This document shows, piece after piece, positions 1 through 9,798 of a stretch of DNA of 64,000 nucleotides. Where the stretch lies: assembly GCF_016031615.1 (NCBI RefSeq), contig NZ_JACYXC010000001.1, positions 3,534,001 through 3,598,000 of the forward strand. Reading direction: 5' to 3'. The notes below the pieces were generated by a model that was given only the letters and a program-made list of their open reading frames with translations, searched no databases and had not been told where the DNA came from. The translations under genes were made by a program, and so were the position numbers. The number at the start of each line of letters is the position of its first letter. Position 1 is the first letter of the stretch. The DNA is from Streptomyces pactum. GTDB taxonomy: Bacteria > Actinomycetota > Actinomycetes > Streptomycetales > Streptomycetaceae.

Positions 1-462
1 GCCGTACGGCCTTCCGCACGGGTCCCGGAGCCCCGGCCCCGCCGTTGTGACCGGGCAGACCCGGCGGACCGGGTGGGCCGGGTGGACCGGCGGACCCGGC
101 CGACGGCCCGACCGGCCCGGCCCCGCCATCCGCACCCGACCGGCCCGGCTCACCCCGCCCGGCCTCCTGGCCGGCTCCGCCGCCCGCCGTACGGCCCGGG
201 CCCGAGGCGCACGGCCCGGGCGGCGGGGCGCACGGGGCACACGGTCCGCTCTCCGGTGGTGGTTACTTTGCAACGGCGCCGTCTCAGCCCCGCTGCGGGT
301 GGATCTTGACGCCGGGATATGCCATCCACGCCGGACATGATGACCGGGCGACGCCCCCACCGCCGCGCCCGGCCCACCCGCCGCGGCAGCCCGCCGCCGC
401 ACCGGGTCCACCCGGGCCGCACCCGCCACGCACACCACAGCACCGACCCACGGGGAATCACC
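1..462. other. intergenic, no supported gene
   Basis: This GC-rich stretch has overlapping open frames with no recognisable domain, no convincing ribosome binding site and Arg/Pro/Gly-rich translations typical of shadow frames. The last 40 bases carry the leader of the lipoprotein gene that starts at 463. I see no other element in it. Confidence 0.5.
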
Positions 463-1065
463 ATGCGCATACACCGATCCGCCGCCGTACTCGCCTGTGT
501 CACCGGCTTCGCCCTGCTGGGCACGGCCTGCAACGAGAACAACGCCCAGGGCGGGGGCACCGAGACCCCGACGAAGGGTCCCGCGCCGACGGCGAGCAAG
601 CCGGTGGACGGCGACGCCGGCAAGACCCTGGCCCTGGGCGAGCGGACCACCGTGAGCTACCAGCGCGGCTCCGGGCGCGGCACCGTGCTGAGCGTCACGG
701 CGAAGAGCGTGACCAAGGGCACCGTGTCGGACCTCGACGCGGTGCGGCTGGACGCCGAGGAGCGCGGGATGCAGCCGTACTACGTCACCTTCGACTTCGA
801 GAACACCGGGAAGAGCACCCTCGAATACCCCTTCCTGGCCGGCGCCGCCAAGCTGCGGGACAGCCGCGGCGAGGACGGCACCTCGACCGTCACCGTGGGG
901 GACGAGGTGAAGGAGTGCCCGGCCGCCCCGGTGGACTCCTTCGCCCCCGGCGCCAAGGTCACCCAGTGCGCGGTCTTCCTCCTGCCCGAGGGCGAGCAGC
1001 CCTCGGTGATCGTCTACACCGGGGACTACGACAAGGAGCCGGTGTTCTGGCGGGCCGGGAAGTGA
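463..1065 (+). CDS. putative secreted lipoprotein, DUF4352-like
   Basis: I do not recognise a named gene. The 200-residue product opens with MRIHR, a hydrophobic stretch and a lipobox-like G-T-A-C with Cys23, so it is probably exported and lipid-anchored to the outer face of the membrane. A Gly/Thr/Pro linker follows to about residue 50. The rest looks like a beta-sandwich: the segment YVTFDFENTG near residue 106 is typical of DUF4352-like immunoglobulin-fold lipoproteins. Two later cysteines (ECPAA, TQCAV) could form a disulfide. ATG 463 is chosen because it begins the signal peptide and follows GGGGAA at suitable spacing; an in-frame ATG further upstream would add a non-signal Arg/Pro leader. 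The gene stands alone upstream of a tRNA on the opposite strand. Lipoprotein status is fairly sure; the function is unknown. Confidence 0.8.
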   Translation: MRIHRSAAVLACVTGFALLGTACNENNAQGGGTETPTKGPAPTASKPVDGDAGKTLALGERTTVSYQRGSGRGTVLSVTAKSVTKGTVSDLDAVRLDAEERGMQPYYVTFDFENTGKSTLEYPFLAGAAKLRDSRGEDGTSTVTVGDEVKECPAAPVDSFAPGAKVTQCAVFLLPEGEQPSVIVYTGDYDKEPVFWRAGK

Positions 1066-1383
1066 CGGGGTGACGGACCGCCGGAGCCCCGGACGGGTGT
1101 CTCCGGCACCGGCGCCCCGGGTGTCCTGTGATGCCGGCCCCAACCCGGTCGGCGCCACACCTCGTTGCGGAGGCGGCCGGCGACGGGCGGCAGGCGCCTT
1201 CCGCGGGCGGCCGCCGGCCGGTGCCTCGGCGGCGGCCGGTGGCGGGCGCCGTGGCCCACCGCACGGCTGCCGTCCCCGCCCTCACCCTCACTGTCACGAC
1301 GGCGGTCATACCCGCCGCCCCACCACCGTCACCGCAAACGCCAGAGGCCCCTTCCGTGATCGGAAGGGGCCTCTCGGCTGCTG
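1066..1383. other. intergenic, convergent with tRNA-Arg
   Basis: The stretch lies between the lipoprotein stop and the 3' end of tRNA-Arg. The only structure I see is the strong hairpin at 1343-1374, annotated separately. The open frames here lack domains and starts with ribosome binding sites. Confidence 0.6.
1343..1374 (-). terminator. tRNA-Arg terminator hairpin
   Basis: A perfect 14-bp inverted repeat (AGAGGCCCCTTCCG and its complement) with a 4-base TGAT loop lies 10 bases beyond the 3' end of tRNA-Arg on the minus strand. There is no T-run, which is common for Streptomyces terminators. It may also stop transcription from the lipoprotein gene on the plus strand. Confidence 0.75.
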
Positions 1384-1456
1384 CGCGCTCGGCAGGATTC
1401 GAACCTGCAACCTCTTGATCCGTAGTCAAGTGCTCTATCCGTTAAGCTACGAGCGC
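1384..1456 (-). tRNA. tRNA-Arg (anticodon ACG)
   Basis: The minus strand folds into a full cloverleaf. The acceptor pairs GCGCTCG with CGAGCGC, and the anticodon stem CTTGA/TCAAG holds the loop CTACGGA with anticodon ACG. The T arm is GCAGG-TTCGAAT-CCTGC and the discriminator is G. The CCA end is not encoded. The anticodon reads CGU, CGC and CGA if A34 is converted to inosine. It is followed by its own hairpin terminator. Confidence 0.95.
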
Positions 1457-1869
1457 TTGGCTTCCCGGCGGTTTTTCTTGCCGGTCGGCGTTGCGGGAAC
1501 AACATTACATGACCTGCGGCGTGAGGCGAAATCCATTCCCCTCACCCCCTCTGACCTGCACAAACGGCCGGACGCAAGATCGTTCAGGGTCGACCCGCGG
1601 CGCCCGGGGGCGTGGTGGAACCGGGACCGCGCGCCGCGCGAGGGCGCGCGCGGCGCGGACACGGGGCGTAGCGACGGCGGGACGCGCGACGCCGGTGGCA
1701 CGGACGGTGCGCACGGGAACGGGACACCGTGCCGGAACGCCGGACGGGCCCGCGGCCCCGGCAGACGCCGGACGGCCCCGCAGACCCGACCCGACATCCG
1801 CCGGGCGGACCCGGCGGCGCACACCGGGCGGTCCCGCGGAGACGGCACACGCCGGGCGGAACATGACGA
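1457..1869. other. intergenic between two tRNAs
   Basis: No gene is supported. The first 70 bases upstream of tRNA-Arg are relatively AT-rich (GTTTTTCTTGCC, CATTACATGACC) and should hold its promoter on the minus strand. The remainder is Arg/Gly-rich shadow coding. Confidence 0.5.
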
Positions 1870-1900
1870 AGGGCCCCCGGTCGGATCGACCGGGGGCCCT
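1870..1900 (-). terminator. tRNA-Ser(GCT) terminator hairpin
   Basis: A 14-bp inverted repeat (AGGGCCCCCGGTCG and its complement) with a 3-base loop sits 8 bases beyond the 3' end of tRNA-Ser on the minus strand. Confidence 0.75.
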
Positions 1901-1908
1901 CGTACCTG

Positions 1909-1999
1909 CGGAGGCGGAGGGATTTGAACCCTCGATGGGCGGTAAAACCCAAACCGCATTAGCAGTGCGGCGCCATAGACCGGACTAGGCGACGCCTCC
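1909..1999 (-). tRNA. tRNA-Ser (anticodon GCT)
   Basis: The 91-base minus-strand molecule has a class II cloverleaf. Acceptor GGAGGCG pairs with CGCCTCC, the anticodon stem CCGCA/TGCGG frames the loop CTGCTAA (anticodon GCT), and a long variable arm and the T arm AGGG-TTCAAAT-CCCT follow. The discriminator is G and CCA is not encoded. It decodes AGC and AGU. Confidence 0.95.
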
Positions 2000-2510
2000 A
2001 GCACAGCACCACACTCGCGCGGGCGCGATGCGGCGTGTGTGCAGATGATGGCACAGCCGGACGGCCGACCACCAATCGCGTTCTACGGTACTAGGCCGCC
2101 GGGTGGAGCGGCAAAGCCCTTGATGTGCCGCTTCCGTCCGGTACGGCCGCCGCCCGGTACGGCCTCCCCCCTCCCGTGTCACTCCCGCGCCGTCCCTCCC
2201 CCGCTGTCCCTCGGCCCCCCTCTCCCCCTCCCTCTCCTTGTGTTCCCTGCCGCCCGCACCGCCGGTCGCCGCGCCGGCCGCACCCGGCCCGTACCGCCCC
2301 TCACCGATCCGGGGGGCGCAGCCGTCCCCACGGGCTCGGCCCCCCCACGGACCCCGCCCCCCGGCCGCTTCATGTGCCGCTTCCGTCCGGTACGGCCGCC
2401 ACCTCGAACACCGCAGCGCCCGGGCGGCGGCGCAACGCGCGGGGCGTACCCGCGTTAGAGAGGACGGCAGGGCAGTGCGCCCTGTCCTCCGTACCCCGGG
2501 AGTGCCCGTC
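2000..2510. other. intergenic upstream of SSI-like gene
   Basis: A direct repeat is visible: TGTGCCGCTTCCGTCCGG followed by TACGGCCGCC occurs at about 2123 and again at about 2371. Between the copies lies a pyrimidine-rich run on the plus strand. The end of the stretch, with GTTAGAGAGG near 2454, probably holds the promoter of the SSI-like gene. No gene is supported. Confidence 0.45.
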
Positions 2511-3038
2511 ATGCCGTTGCGCCGCCTCGCCCTCGCCACCGCCGTGACCGCCGCCGCCATGGCGTCCGTACCGGCCGCCGCCACACCGCTGCCGGACCCG
2601 CTGCCGGCCCGGTACGCGCCGGACGCCGCCGCGCACTCCCGCCCCACAACCGCCCCCGGCGGCCCGGCCACCACCGACCAGCTGACCACCGCCGGCCGCC
2701 CGACCACCACCGACCACCTGGTCGTCACCGTCTCCGGCACCGGCATCCGGGCCCACGACGGGACGTACACCGTGGACTGTCACCCGAGCGGGGGCACCCA
2801 TACGGCGGCCGGTGCCGCGTGCGACCGGCTGGACGAGGTGGCGCGGTGGGGCCGGGACCCGTTCGCGCCGGTGCCGCGGGGCACCCACTGCACCATGCAG
2901 TACGGGGGGCCGGCCACCGCGCGGGTGGTGGGCGTCTGGTCCGGGCGGCCGGTGAGCGCCCGGTTCAGCCGGGCGGACGGCTGCGAGATCGCGCGCTGGA
3001 ACCGGCTGGTGCCGCTCCTTCCCGCGACCCACGCGTGA
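2511..3038 (+). CDS. SSI-like secreted protease inhibitor
   Basis: The 175-residue product begins with a signal peptide (MPLRRLALAT, then an Ala-rich core to about residue 24). A Thr/Pro/Ala-rich spacer to about residue 65 is longer than in classical Streptomyces subtilisin inhibitors. The inhibitor domain follows, from LVVTVSGTG to the C terminus, with four cysteines (TVDC, AACD, THCT, DGCE) that would give the two conserved disulfides. By alignment with the family reactive-site segment (C-P-M-V-Y in SSI) the sequence HCTMQY places Met at P1, which suggests inhibition of subtilisin-like rather than trypsin-like proteases; this is inference. An in-frame GTG at 2502 could add three residues. 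The protein should be extracellular. It lies upstream of the giant sensor gene in the same direction, 180 bases away, without evidence of co-transcription. Confidence 0.85.
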   Translation: MPLRRLALATAVTAAAMASVPAAATPLPDPLPARYAPDAAAHSRPTTAPGGPATTDQLTTAGRPTTTDHLVVTVSGTGIRAHDGTYTVDCHPSGGTHTAAGAACDRLDEVARWGRDPFAPVPRGTHCTMQYGGPATARVVGVWSGRPVSARFSRADGCEIARWNRLVPLLPATHA

Positions 3039-3218
3039 CGGAACCCACATGTCCGGGGTGCGGCGAGTCGCACAAGGCCGTGGCAGTACCTCCCCGACTT
3101 CCCCCGCTGCCGCGGCACACCCTGCCCGTAGACTCCCTCCTAGTGACACTCCACGGACCGAACGGCAGGATGGCCGCGAGTGTCGGCAAGGTGCGGTAAC
3201 CAGGGAGGAAGCGTCGTC

Positions 3219-6200
3219 GTGAGCAGCAGGCCATCCCGAGGCGCTGCTCGCCTCGCAGCCATACTCGACGCCCTCCCCGACGCGTTGTTGCTGGTCAACT
3301 GCAACGGGACGGTCGTCAACGCCAATCACATCGCGCTGGAGACCTTCGAGACGCCGGGCACCGCGCTGGTCGGCCGCGGGCTGCTGGACCTGCTGCCGTC
3401 GTTCGATTCCAAGCGCATCCCCGGTTCGATGCGCCGCCCGGACGACCGGGAGGGCGGCCGCACCCGGCCGACCCGGATGATCGCCCGGCGCACCGACGGG
3501 GTGCAGTTCCCGGTGGAGGTCACCAGCGCCAACCTGGAGGACGGCCGCACCCCCTACGCCGACCACCACAGCTACACCGGCGACGAGTTGCTGATGCTGG
3601 TGGTGCGCGACCTCACCGGCACGCTGGACACCGAGGCCGAACTCGCCCGGCAGCAGCGGCAGACCGAGATGATCCTGCGCGCCGCCGCCGAGGGCGTGGT
3701 CGGCGTCGACACCGAGGGCAAGGTCGTCCTGGTCAACCCGGCCGCCGCGCAGATCCTGGGGTTCCGCGCCAGCGACCTGGGCGGCCGGGAACTCCACCCG
3801 CTGGTGCACCACTCGCGGCCGGACGGCACACCGTTCCCGTACGAGGAGTCCCCGGTCGCCGACACCCTCCGCTCCGGCCGCAAGCACCGGGTCCGCAACC
3901 AGGTGCTGTGGGCCAAGGACGGCAGCCAGGTGCCGGTGGACCTCACCACCGCCCCGGTGCGCGACGGGGACCAGCTGGTCGGCGCGGTGATGACGTTCAC
4001 CGACCGGCGCCCCTACGACGAGATGGTGGCGCAGCAGAACAAGCGCTACGACGACATGCTCGCCGAGCAGAACGAGCGCTACGACACCATGCTCGCCGAA
4101 CAGGAGGAGCGGTACCGGGCGCTGGAGGCGGAGCAGAACGAGCGCTACGACGCCATGCTCGCCGAGCAGAACGAGCGTTACGACGCCATGCTGGCCGAGC
4201 AGGAGGAGCGGTACCGGGCGCTGGAGGAGCGGCACACCCGTGAGGTGCGGTCGCTCGGCTCCCGCAACGCCCAGCTGCTGGCGGTGCTCGACGGCTCGCT
4301 GCGCGGTCCGCTGCTGGAGCTGCGCCGCGAACTCGGCACGCTCGCCGACGACCCGGCCGGGCAGCTGTGGCCGGAGGCCAACCAGATCCTGCATCACCTC
4401 GCCGCCGGCTACGCCCGGATGACCACGCTGGTGGACAACGTGCTCAGCTACCAGCGGCTGGAGGGAGGACAGGACGAGCCCGTCTTCCGCGAGGTCTCGC
4501 TGGACGGGGTGGTGGCGGCCGGGGTGGACGGCGCGGTCGAGCTGATCGGCCCGGGACGCGCGCAGTTCGCGGTGCACGCGCCGCCGATCCGCGCCGAGGT
4601 GGACCCGGAGCGGCTGGCGCAGGCGCTGGCGCACCTGATCGCGGACGTCGCCGGGGTGGACCCGACCGGCCACGCGATGGGCGGTGCCACCGGCGACTCC
4701 ACCATCGTGGTCGCCGCGGCACAGCGCGGCGAGGTGGTGCGCATCGAGGTGCGCGGGCCCTACCCGGGCGGCCACCCGGTGCACGGTCCGATCGTGCGCG
4801 GCGTGGTGCGGCGGCACGGCGGCGTCCTCCAGACCCACCAGCTGCCGGGGACCGGCGGGACCGCCTTCGTCCTGGAGGTGCCGCTGACGGCCGCGGCCCG
4901 GGAGGCGGCGGCCGGGGACGGCGCGGCGGCGGGCCGTGCGCCGGCGGGCGGCACCTCCGGCGGCGGCTCCGGCACGGTGGCCGGCGCTACGGCGGGCGGC
5001 GGCACGGCGGGTGGCGGTACGGCGGGCGGCGGTACGGCGGGCGGCGGTACGGCGGGCGGCGGTACGGCGGGTGGCGGCACGGTGGCCGGCGCCGCGGCGT
5101 CCCCTGACGGTGCCTCGGGGACCCCCGACGGCGTACCGGGGGCCCCTGACGGGGTTTCGGGTGCCGTGCGGCCGGGGCCGGCCGGCGGACCCGCGGACGG
5201 CAAGGCCACGGGCGGTGCCGGTGCCGCCGGGGCGGCGGCACCGGACGGTACCGGCGAGGTGGACACCACCGGGGCCGTCGCGGGCGCGCCGTCCGGCCGC
5301 CGGGCCCGGCGGGCCGGTGCTCCGGCGGGCGGTACGGACGGCGCCGGCACCCGGGCCGGGGACACCCTGGCCGGAGGCACCGCGGGCGGAGGCACCGCGG
5401 GCGGGGCGGACGGCGCGCTGCCGGGCGGCGGCGCCGCCGGGCTGCACGGCGACGGCGCTGACGGCAACACCCCGGTCCCCCCGGTCGGCGCTCCCGGCGT
5501 GCCCGGCGGCCCCGGTGCACTCGGCGTCCCCCGCGCCGTACCCGGCGTGCCCGGTGGGCCGGGCGTTCCGGGTGGGCCCGGTGGGCCGGGCGTTCCGGGT
5601 GGGCCCGGCGTTGCCGGTGGGCCCGGCGTGCCGACCCCGGCCGGCGGGGTTCCGGCCCACGGTCTTCCGGCCGGCGGCCCGGCGCACGGCGCGAGCCCGG
5701 CGGCCGACGGTGACGCGGAGGGCACGGACGGGTCGGGTACGGCGATGCTGCCGCCGCCGACCGGCCGGCGCCGGGCCCGCCCCCGGCCGCAGGAGGGACC
5801 GCACCCGGCGGCCGGCGTGCCCGGCCCGGACGCCGGCCCCGGCACGCCCGGACACGGCCCCGGCCCGGACGCCGGCCCCGGTGACCCGGCCCTCCCCGGT
5901 GACCCCGCCCGGGGCGCCGGCCCCACCCCGCCGGGCACCGCGCTGCCGGCGCCCGGCGGCCCCTACCCCGCGCCGACCGGCCGGCGGGCGCGCCGCAGCC
6001 ACGCGGGACCGGCCGAGCGGACCGAGGCCGCGCCGGCGCCCGGCGGTCAGCCGGCCGGCCGCGCCGCGTTCGCGCTGCCGCCCGCCGCCGCCGACGCCGC
6101 CCGCGCCCAGGGGCCCGGACCGGCCGGCATGGCACCGGTCGCGCCGGGGGCCCACGCACCCGCCGCCCCGGGCGTACCGGGCCACCGCGGCCCGGCCACG

Positions 6201-8817
6201 GCCGGCCACGGCCCGTCCGGGCCGGTACCGGGAGACCACCGGGCCCCCGCGGAGCAGGGCGCCCCCGGACCCCGGGGCGTCCCGGGGAACCCGGGGGTTC
6301 CGGGCGACCAGGGTGTTCCCGGCGCTCGGGGTGTCCCCGGGGGCCGGGGCGCCGAGCCGCCGGCCGGTCCGGTCGCCGCCCTGCCCGCCCAGGCCGGCCC
6401 GGTCGAGCCGCCGTTCCCCGCCCAGGTCCCGCCGGGCACCGGCCGGCGCCGCGCCCGCCGCACGCTGGCCGAGGTGCCCGGCGACGCACCGGTGGGTCAG
6501 GGCCAGGGGCGGCCGGCCGCGCACGCCGCCGAACCGTCCGGCGCCCGGGCGCCGTTCGCCCTGCCCCCGGCCGCGGCCGACCGCGCGCCGCACGGCGACC
6601 TCCCCGCCGGGCTGGGCCCGGCCGGGCTGCTGCCGGCCCAGGGCCGGCCCGGTGCGGCCCCGGCGGCGGACGCCGCCCCTCCGCGGGACGCCTGGGGCGG
6701 ACCGGCCGCCACCCCGCCGGCGGACACGCCGCACGGCGGGGTGCCCGGGACGGGGCACCGCCGGGTGCCCCCGGCCGGGCCCGCACCGCACGGCGGCCGG
6801 CCGCCGGCCGCCGGGGCGCAGCCCGGGGACGCGTGGCCGCCGGCCGGTCCGGGCACCGCCCCGGCCGCCGGTCCCGGGGCCGCAGGAGGCCCGGTCGGCG
6901 CGGCCGGGCCGGGGACGGCCGCCCCCGGTACGCCCGGTGGCCGCTCCGCGACCGGCCCGCTCGGCGGTCGGCCGGCACCCGGTGGGCCGGCGCCCGGACG
7001 ACCCGACGTACCCGGAGAGAATCCGGCCGGCCCGCCGCGGCCCGCCGGCGTACCGCACCCGTCCGGCCCCGGGGCGGCCGGACCGGAACCGGCACGGCCC
7101 GCAGCGCCCGCCGCCCCCGGATTCACCGGCGCGCCCGCGCGGCCCGGTGCCCCCGGCCCGGTCCCGCACCCCGGCCACGACGGCACCGGCGAGGAGGCGG
7201 GCGCGGCGGCCGTGCCCGCGCTGCCCGCCGCCCGCAGCGCGCCCGACGACCTCGGGTACGCCCCGGAGAACCCCTATCCGCAGGCACCGGGGCAGCCCGC
7301 GCCGGCCGGCGGGCCCATGGGGGTCGAGGAGGGCACCGGACGCCGCCGGGCCCGGCGGTCGCTCGCCGCCGACCCCCCGCGGCAGCCGCTGCCCGGGGAC
7401 GTCCCGGAGGGATACGGCACCCCGGCCGGCCCCGACGGCCCGGCTCCCGGTACCGCCGCGCCCGGTACCGGTGGCCACCGCGCCGCAGGACCGGCGTCCG
7501 GGGCCGCCGGGCCGGAGCACGTGCCCGGCCGCGCGCCGGGCCACGGACTCGGCCCCGGCGACCCGGCCGGCCCCGCCACCCCGTCCGGCGGGGTGCCCGC
7601 CCGGTCGCATGCCGCCCACGGTCCCGAGGACCCGCCCGGCCTGCCCCCGGCGCGCCGCGCTGTCCGCACCGCCCGCCCCCGGCCAGGCGTACGACCCGGA
7701 CGCCTCCCAGGGCCGGTCGATCAGCGTGCGCACCCTGGGGCAGGGCGTGGCGTTCACCCAGCACCCCGGCGAGCAGCAGGGCCGGCCCGGTCAGGCCGGC
7801 GCGGGCTCCGGACGGCGGCGCAAGCTGGCGGCGCGGCCCGAACCGGCCGAGGACCCGGCCGCGCCCGCGGCGCTGGAACCGGCGGGCCGCCGCCGTGCCC
7901 AGCCCGCGCCCGGACAGCCGCACCTGCCCGGGCCGGGACAGCCGCACCTGCCGGGACCGGCCGCCGCCGCACCGGGGCGGGCCTTCGCCATCGGCGCGCC
8001 GGACGAGGGGGCCGAGGGGCCCGAGCCGCTCGACGGCCCCAACGGCGCGGTGGAGGTGGTGGACGACCGGATGCCGCCGCTCGACGACGAGCTGCCGCCG
8101 GAGCCGCTGGACAACCCGCGCCGGCTGCTGGTCTGGCCGGCGCCGGACATCTCCACCCAGCAGGCGCTGAGCGACCGCGGCTACCGGCCGGTGATCGTCA
8201 ACTCCCGGGAGGAGGTGGACGCGCAGATCGCGGCCTACCCGGCCGCGCTGTTCGTGGACCCGCTGACCGGACCGGTCACCCGGACCGCCCTGCAGGCGCT
8301 GCGGAACGCGGCGGTGGCCGCCGAGGTGCCCGTACTGGTCACGGCCGGCCTCGGCCAGGCCACCCGGGAGGCGGCGTACGGCGCGGACCCGGCCGTCCTG
8401 CTCAAGGCGCTGGCCCCGCGGGACGGCGAACAGCACCCGGCCCGGGTGCTGCTGATCGAGGAACAGGAGCCGATCGCCGCCGCGCTGACCGCGACCCTGG
8501 AGCGGCGCGGCATGCAGGTCGCCCGGGCCGGCACCGACGCGGACGCGGTCGCCCTCGCCACCCAGACACGGCCGAACCTGGTGGTGATGGACCTGATGCA
8601 GGTGCGCCGCCGCCGGGCCGGCATCGTGGACTGGCTCCGCGGCAACGGGCTGCTCAACCGCACCCCGCTGGTGGTGTACACCTCGGCCGGCATCGACCCC
8701 GGCCAGCTCTCCCGGCTGGCGTCCGGCGAGACGGTGCTCTTCCTCGCCGAACGCTCCACCAGCGCGGAGGTGCAGGCGAGGATCGTGGACCTGCTGGCGA
8801 AGATCGGCACCAACTGA
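3219..8817 (+). CDS. giant PAS / pseudo-histidine kinase / tandem receiver protein, frame interrupted
   Basis: GTG 3219 follows GGGAGGAA at good spacing. The order is: PAS-like domain at residues 10-130; second PAS at about 148-265; a coiled coil of six 11-residue repeats (RYDxMLAEQNE type) at about 276-341; and a kinase-like core at about 345-558. In that core the H-box His is missing (GSLRGPLLELR where SHELRTPL is expected) and the ATP-binding N-box is degenerate. Then comes a linker of roughly 1,000 residues rich in Pro, Gly and Ala. The C terminus holds two receiver-like domains. The first has FVDPLTG, LVTAG and LLKAL, so Asp, Thr and Lys. The second has LLIEEQEP, VVMDLM and VVYTSA but lacks the final Lys. 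The frame used from 3219 becomes nonsense near 7660, while the next frame reads sensibly from there to the stop at 8817. That implies a +1/-2 indel at about 7650-7680, real or a consensus error. It is probably a cytoplasmic scaffold or signalling protein without His-kinase activity. Confidence 0.8.
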
Positions 8818-9798
8818 GCGACGGCGGCCCGGCCCGAGCCCGCCCGGTCCGCCCGTATCCGGTGCGGGGCCGGCCGTCGAAGCGGGGGCCGGTCGCCGGT
8901 GCGAGGGCCGGTCGCCGATGCGCCGTTGCTCCGGCCGTAGCGAGTGCGGGGGTCGCCGCCGTGCGGGTCCGGCCGTAACAGGGGTACGGGAGCCCGTCAC
9001 CGCGGTACGGGTCCGGCCCCCGTCAACACGGAGCACGGCGGCCCTGGCATGCGGGTCCAGCCACCACGGAACCCGGGCGCGGCGGCCGGGACGTACAGGT
9101 CCGGCCGTACCGGGGAACGGGAGCCGGCCGCCGCCGGCCCGGCGCACGGTGCCCGGCCGCCGGCCGGTACGGGCCGGTCGCCTTCCGGGGTGACCTGCGC
9201 TCTCCCGGCGCCGGACACCGGTCCCTCCGGGCCGCGTCCCCTACGAAAGGACCCCCGCCCGGACCGGCACAGCTCACCGGCCGCGCCGGGGCCGCCTGCG
9301 GGGACGCCCGCTCCTCGTCACGCAGGTCGCCCGTCCGCCCCTCCCTCCGCACGAGACCCGGTGCGTCGTGGGCCGGCCACCGGCCCGTACGGGGAGACCC
9401 GGCGGGAGGACGAAGCCGACCACCGGCCCGTAGGGGCGCCCGGCCGGGAACGGAGCCGGTCGCCGGTCCGCCCGGACCGACCCGTACGGGTACGCCACGC
9501 GGCCGCGGCCGGCCGACGGCCGCCCCTACGGGCTACGCGTCGCCCACCGACGGCCCGCCCACGCCCGCGACGGGTCGGTACCGGGAGGCGTCACCGGGCC
9601 GCCTCACCCCCGTCGCCCGCCGGCCCCCCACCGGCCGGGAGGGGTCGCCGCCGGGCCGTGCCGGGTGTGGGTTCCACCGGCCCGTCACCCGATCACGCCG
9701 GTCTCGTCCGCCGCGCCGGTCTCGACCGCCGCCTCGGGCCCGTCCGTCTCGTTCGGTCACCCGGCCACGTCGGTCACCCGGGTACCCGGCGGCGTCGG
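8818..9798. other. 981-bp intergenic, no supported gene
   Basis: This lies between convergent genes: the sensor protein ends at its left and the acyl-CoA ligase at its right. It is dominated by scattered copies of short words such as GGTCCGGCCGTA, GTACGGG and GCCGGTC. I see no clear hairpin terminator, no start with a ribosome binding site and no domain in any frame. Confidence 0.5.

Noticed and set aside
4936..7650. Plus-strand frame of 1,293 codons starting at 4936 as a separate gene
   Set aside because: Only its last part from about 7660 is sensible; earlier it is Arg/Pro-rich shadow of the sensor linker. I treat it as the continuation of the sensor gene after a frameshift.
2370..7757. 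A 1,795-codon minus-strand open frame opposite the sensor gene
   Set aside because: It is an Arg/Gly-rich antisense frame created by GC-rich codons of the real plus-strand gene, with no domains or start signals.
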